A stretch of DNA of 6,814 nt from UBA9410 sp963933065. GTDB lineage: Bacteria > Actinomycetota > Acidimicrobiia > Acidimicrobiales > MedAcidi-G1. Numbering within the stretch: position 1 is the first letter of the stretch; every line of letters starts with the position of its first letter. The position numbers were made by a program, and so were the translations under genes. Of the stretch, positions 4,570-6,814 are shown in pieces. The stretch spans positions 1 to 6,814 of the forward strand of contig CAWVUB010000113.1 of the NCBI GenBank assembly GCA_963933065.1, in the 5' to 3' direction. The notes beneath the pieces are model-generated. The model searched no databases and was not told where the DNA came from. It saw only the letters and a program-made list of their open reading frames with translations.

Positions 4570-5595
4570 TTGCTGATACATGAGTTTTTGCGCAGTATCC
4601 CGAAGGTGAGTCTGCACTGCCATCTGGAGGGATCAATCCAGCCCGAGACGGTGATCGATCTGTCGGTCAAGCACGGTATCGAGTTGCCTGACTACGTCGA
4701 GCCAGCCGATCTGTATGACTACACCGACATCTACGAGTTTTTGAAGATGTATGACGTCGCTGCTCATTCAGTTCGGGACCACGACGACTTCCGCCGGGTT
4801 ACTTACGAAATCCTGCACGAGGCGGCGGATCACAATGTGCGATATCGAGAGATGTTCTGGAGCCCGATGGCGCACATGGAATCGGGCGTCGAGTATGGAA
4901 CCGCTGTCGACGGCATCATCCAGGGCATGCGGGATGCAGAGACCGACTTTGGCATTCAGTGCCGCTTGATTGCCGACATCAACCGGATGGACACAGCGGA
5001 GCACGGATATGAGATGGTTTCAATCATCACCGACAACCCCCGAGCGGAACTGATAGGGATTGGGCTCGATTACGCTGAGGCTGGCAACCCACCCGAGAAG
5101 TTCGAAACTGCATTTCAGTTGGCTGGGCAAAACGGGCTTCACCGCACGGCGCATTGCGCCGAAGACGGGCCGGCTGCCAACATCACCACAGCGCTCGACC
5201 TCCTCAAGTGTGAGCGCATTGACCACGGTTACCACATCCTCGGTGATGACGCTGTGGTACAGCGCTGCGTGGAGGACGAGGTGGTGTTCACGTGTACACC
5301 TGTGTCGACGGAGTGGGTGTATTTCGGCAATGGCATGGCCAATCACCCGATTAAGGAGATGGCGGCCCGGGGGCTGAAGATCATGCTCGACTGTGACGAC
5401 CCACCGATGTTCAAGACCGATCCGACGAATGACTACGTCGAGGCGGCCGACCACATGGGATTCGATTCGGACGACTTCAAGCAGTTCGTACTCAACAGCA
5501 TTGATGGTTGCTGGATCGACGACGCCACACGTCAACAATGGCGAAAGTCGTTTGGAGCGGAGATCGATAAACTGGCCACACAGTTAGGGGTGTAG
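4570..5595 (+). CDS. Adenosine-deaminase-family amidohydrolase
   Basis: A 341-residue TIM-barrel metal-dependent deaminase, about the usual length for bacterial adenosine deaminases. The metal motif HCH (H16, H18) sits in PKVSLHCHLEGS. TAHCAED holds metal ligand H195 and the catalytic Glu (E198, matching HAGE). ERIDHGYHI holds H219 (matching RIGHG), and LDCDDPPMF holds D276 and D277 (matching TDDP). The TTG start is supported by AAAGGAAG just upstream, and because the next Met (M60) would remove the HxH motif. Family members hydrolyse a 6-amino purine group, usually adenosine to inosine, in the cytoplasm. Several motifs are off the classical form: CTPVSTEWVYFGN replaces CPxSNxxTG, and GLDYAEAGNPP replaces the GxDLAGxE segment. 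The natural substrate may therefore be another purine or a related amino compound. It has its own promoter and a likely terminator. Confidence 0.85.
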   Translation: MLIHEFLRSIPKVSLHCHLEGSIQPETVIDLSVKHGIELPDYVEPADLYDYTDIYEFLKMYDVAAHSVRDHDDFRRVTYEILHEAADHNVRYREMFWSPMAHMESGVEYGTAVDGIIQGMRDAETDFGIQCRLIADINRMDTAEHGYEMVSIITDNPRAELIGIGLDYAEAGNPPEKFETAFQLAGQNGLHRTAHCAEDGPAANITTALDLLKCERIDHGYHILGDDAVVQRCVEDEVVFTCTPVSTEWVYFGNGMANHPIKEMAARGLKIMLDCDDPPMFKTDPTNDYVEAADHMGFDSDDFKQFVLNSIDGCWIDDATRQQWRKSFGAEIDKLATQLGV

Positions 5596-5645
5596 GTTGG
5601 GCTCTACGGACAACCCAGTACCTCCAATGGGAAAACCCCATGATC

Positions 5646-5666
5646 CGGGACGGCAGTCCCGTTTCT
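5646..5666 (+). terminator. Probable intrinsic terminator of the deaminase gene
   Basis: CGGGAC (5646-5651), loop GGCA and GTCCCG (5656-5661) form a 6-bp GC-rich hairpin followed by TTTCT. It lies 50 bp after the deaminase stop. A weaker hairpin, ATGGG/CCCAT (5627-5641), comes just before it. The T-run is short, and the right arm overlaps the 25-bp tandem repeat. Confidence 0.5.
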
Positions 5667-5705
5667 CCGACACTCAAACAGTCCCCTTTCTCCGACACTC
5701 AAACA
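5656..5705 (+). repeat. 25-bp tandem direct repeat, two copies, with CTCCGACAC core
   Basis: Two adjacent 25-bp units (5656-5680 and 5681-5705) begin GTCCC, continue TTTCTCCGACAC and end TCAAACA. They differ at one base (G or C at unit position 6). Each contains CTCCGACAC, also found in tRNA-tail copies 1 and 2 and near-identical in copy 3, all on the same strand. AGTCCCC before the core is shared with copy 1. The units may be diverged attachment-site remnants or a binding site; no TTCAAGT loop is present. Confidence 0.65.
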
Positions 5706-5844
5706 AGTGTTGAATTCGCTGAAACACAGCCGTTGGCTACGGGCCCGTTGATATCTACAACGAAAAACACCTCGTATCGATTGTTGGACAAGTGTTTATA
5801 ATCAGAGTTATTGCCCGAATAGGAGAGGTTTGAACCACAAGTGT
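5703..5844 (+). repeat. Three dispersed ACAAGTGT motifs around the cupin promoter
   Basis: ACAAGTGT occurs at 5703-5710, 5788-5795 and 5837-5844, all on the plus strand. The first two extend to ACAAGTGTT. The middle one abuts the TATAAT at 5797-5802 and the last overlaps the GTG start of the cupin gene. Their placement suggests regulator binding sites, but no regulator gene is nearby and chance is not excluded. Confidence 0.35.
5797..5802 (+). promoter_or_regulatory. Perfect -10 box (TATAAT) for the cupin gene
   Basis: TATAAT at 5797-5802 would place transcription start near 5809 and leave a leader of about 30 nt carrying AGGAGAGG (5821-5828), 12 nt before the GTG. The -35 region is poor (TATCGA at 17 bp spacing), so activation by a bound factor, or a -10-driven promoter, is plausible. 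Confidence 0.5.
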
Positions 5845-6257
5845 CTGCTGTTGCGATTCGAAGGATTGAGGACTATCCACTTCTAGTTCCTGAGCCTGAT
5901 GGTTCGCTTGATGTTCCCGGTGTCGGACTCATCTCTGCTGACAAACTTGCTGGTCAGGTTCGCTGGTTGGGGCGTTCGAGTGAGGACGGCCCGTGGGCCT
6001 ATGTGAACTATTTCCCTCGTGGCCATGTGATCCCGTTCCACTTTCACGATGCCAACCGTTCTGAGATTCTCTTGAGCGGAGCCATCCTCTGGCATGAGCC
6101 AGGCGTAGACCCCGTTCGTTATGAGGCGCCAGCCTTTTCCTACGTTGAAGCCAAAAACACCTACGGGTACGACGTCCTAGAAGATTCTGAGATCCTGGTC
6201 CAGTTCGATGGACCACCGATGCTTAATTGGGACTCAAAGCGAAGCCGCCAGCTCTGA
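5841..6257 (+). CDS. Small single-domain cupin protein
   Basis: A 138-residue protein with one cupin barrel. Cupin motif 1 is seen at 60-80: RGHVIPFHFHDANRSEILLSG, with H67, H69 and E75 as likely metal ligands. The usual second motif His is missing: the region after the APAFSYVEAKN strand (97-106) has Asn/Thr/Tyr where His is expected. A final strand, EILVQFDGPP (117-126), closes the barrel. Metal binding with three ligands is possible; the reaction is unknown. Small cupins of this type act as dioxygenases, isomerases or sensor modules. The GTG start has AGGAGAGG 12 nt upstream. It is preceded by its own -10 box and followed by a hairpin, so it looks monocistronic. There is no signal peptide. 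Confidence 0.8.
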   Translation: MSAVAIRRIEDYPLLVPEPDGSLDVPGVGLISADKLAGQVRWLGRSSEDGPWAYVNYFPRGHVIPFHFHDANRSEILLSGAILWHEPGVDPVRYEAPAFSYVEAKNTYGYDVLEDSEILVQFDGPPMLNWDSKRSRQL

Positions 6258-6584
6258 CCCCGCTGTTGGATTGCGTTGACGGATTAGTCGATATTTGAAT
6301 CCGTCCTGTAAACGACCTAAGAATCTCGGTCGATCCTGCATCAGACAGTTGTCTTTTGAGGCCTATCTCTGATGCTGGTAGTCCTTCGCTGTTAAAGCAC
6401 AGCGTTCCGTCTAGTCGGCGAGCCCCTAACCGTAGATGTCGAATTCATCAGTGGGGCATTGACTGTCGGACGTCTTTGGCCTCCGGTTAAATATGGCGAG
6501 TTTCGCTTAGACCCGACATGCAATAGACGCACATCACATGTGTGACCACAAGGTCTGGGGGCCGCACACGCTCAACTTGATGTA
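6258..6584. other. Convergent intergenic stretch, no gene seen
   Basis: This separates the cupin gene from the leftward gene at 6585. It holds the stem-loop at 6278-6305 and a near-palindrome TCACA-TG-TGTGA at 6534-6545. No open frame with family resemblance and no RNA gene were recognised. Confidence 0.5.
6278..6305 (+). terminator. Candidate terminator hairpin after the cupin gene
   Basis: GACGGATT (6278-6285) and AATCCGTC (6298-6305) pair perfectly over 8 bp around a 12-nt loop, 20 bp after the cupin stop. No T-run follows, so it may be a Rho-independent site of the weak actinobacterial type or simply a 3'-end stabilising hairpin. Confidence 0.4.
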
Positions 6585-6814
6585 TCAGTCGACTATCGGC
6601 ACGTGGAGGAGCAGCGGCCCCGCTCCACGATTCATGTTGAGTTCGGTTTCGAGGGTGGCCCCAGAGGCCACCGACACGACCGGGAGACCAAACCCTTCAG
6701 CGACAGCACGAACCGATGGTCCGGAAGCGCTGAAGTCGGAGCCGACGAAGTGGGCTGTACCTGTAGCCGCGTTGGGGTGCTCCTGCATATAGCGCTCTTC
6801 AAACATCTTGGTGG
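6585..6814 (-). CDS. C-terminal end of a leftward gene, possibly a thiamine-diphosphate enzyme
   Basis: The frame is open from the right edge of the window to a TGA at 6587-6585, giving about 76 residues. The ATG at 6806-6804 has no ribosome-binding site and is probably internal, so the gene is cut at its 5' side. The visible sequence includes FEERYMQEHPNAATG, then HFVGSDFSASGPSVRAVAEG, FGLPVVSVASGATLETEL and GAGPLLLHVPIVD. The pattern of D-F-(x)-A-x-A-x-G-x-G-x-x-V, an acidic helix and GPxLLxVxxD resembles the C-terminal end of the TPP-binding domain of acetolactate-synthase-like enzymes. The cofactor motif itself (GDG to NN) would lie outside the window, so the call is tentative. It converges with the cupin gene. 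Confidence 0.5.
   Translation of the reverse strand, partial: TKMFEERYMQEHPNAATGTAHFVGSDFSASGPSVRAVAEGFGLPVVSVASGATLETELNMNRGAGPLLLHVPIVD

Noticed and set aside
6534..6545. TCACATGTGTGA as a regulator operator
   Set aside because: A short near-palindrome in a convergent intergenic region has no promoter to control and may be chance.

Overview
The window looks like a bacterial chromosome segment of moderately high GC, most like an environmental or marine actinobacterium (Acidimicrobiia-like). This is a weak inference. It rests on frequent GTG/TTG starts, a small two-CxxC zinc-ribbon protein, homing-endonuclease-associated repeats, a folate-type demethylase of the GcvT superfamily, and a possible leaderless start. 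No rRNA, complete tRNA, integrase, transposase or CRISPR array was seen.

Left part (1-3756) is accessory-like, with small cargo separated by a recurring ~28-bp direct repeat. The repeat (231-257, 857-886, 3728-3756) has the layout of a tRNA 3' end: TTCAAGT loop, C-rich T-stem strand, 7-nt acceptor strand CTCCGAC, then A and CCA. Attachment sites left by tRNA-targeting integrases look like this. Between copies 1 and 2 lies one small DUF3303-like gene (449-742). Between copies 2 and 3 lie a GcvT-fold demethylase (1166-2422, minus), a decayed restriction-nuclease remnant with two Trp-to-TAG codons (2627-2971, minus), an unrecognised 145-aa gene (3020-3457) and a 72-aa zinc-ribbon gene (3490-3708). 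A truncated relative of the zinc-ribbon gene sits at 71-124, so a zinc-ribbon gene precedes the repeat at both the first and the third copy.

Right part (3757-6814) holds a SHOCT plus HNH-repeat protein (3899-4516). Next is an adenosine-deaminase-family enzyme (4570-5595) with a good sigma70-type promoter and a likely terminator. A 25-bp tandem repeat follows, sharing the CTCCGACAC core with the tRNA-tail repeats. The window ends with a small cupin (5841-6257) and the C-terminal end of a minus-strand gene that may be a thiamine-diphosphate enzyme (6585 to the right edge).

The genes do not form one pathway. The demethylase, deaminase and cupin look like separate small catabolic functions. The nuclease remnant, the zinc-ribbon pair and the tRNA-tail repeats suggest repeated gain and loss of DNA at an integration hotspot. 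Function calls are from reading motifs by eye; no database search was possible.
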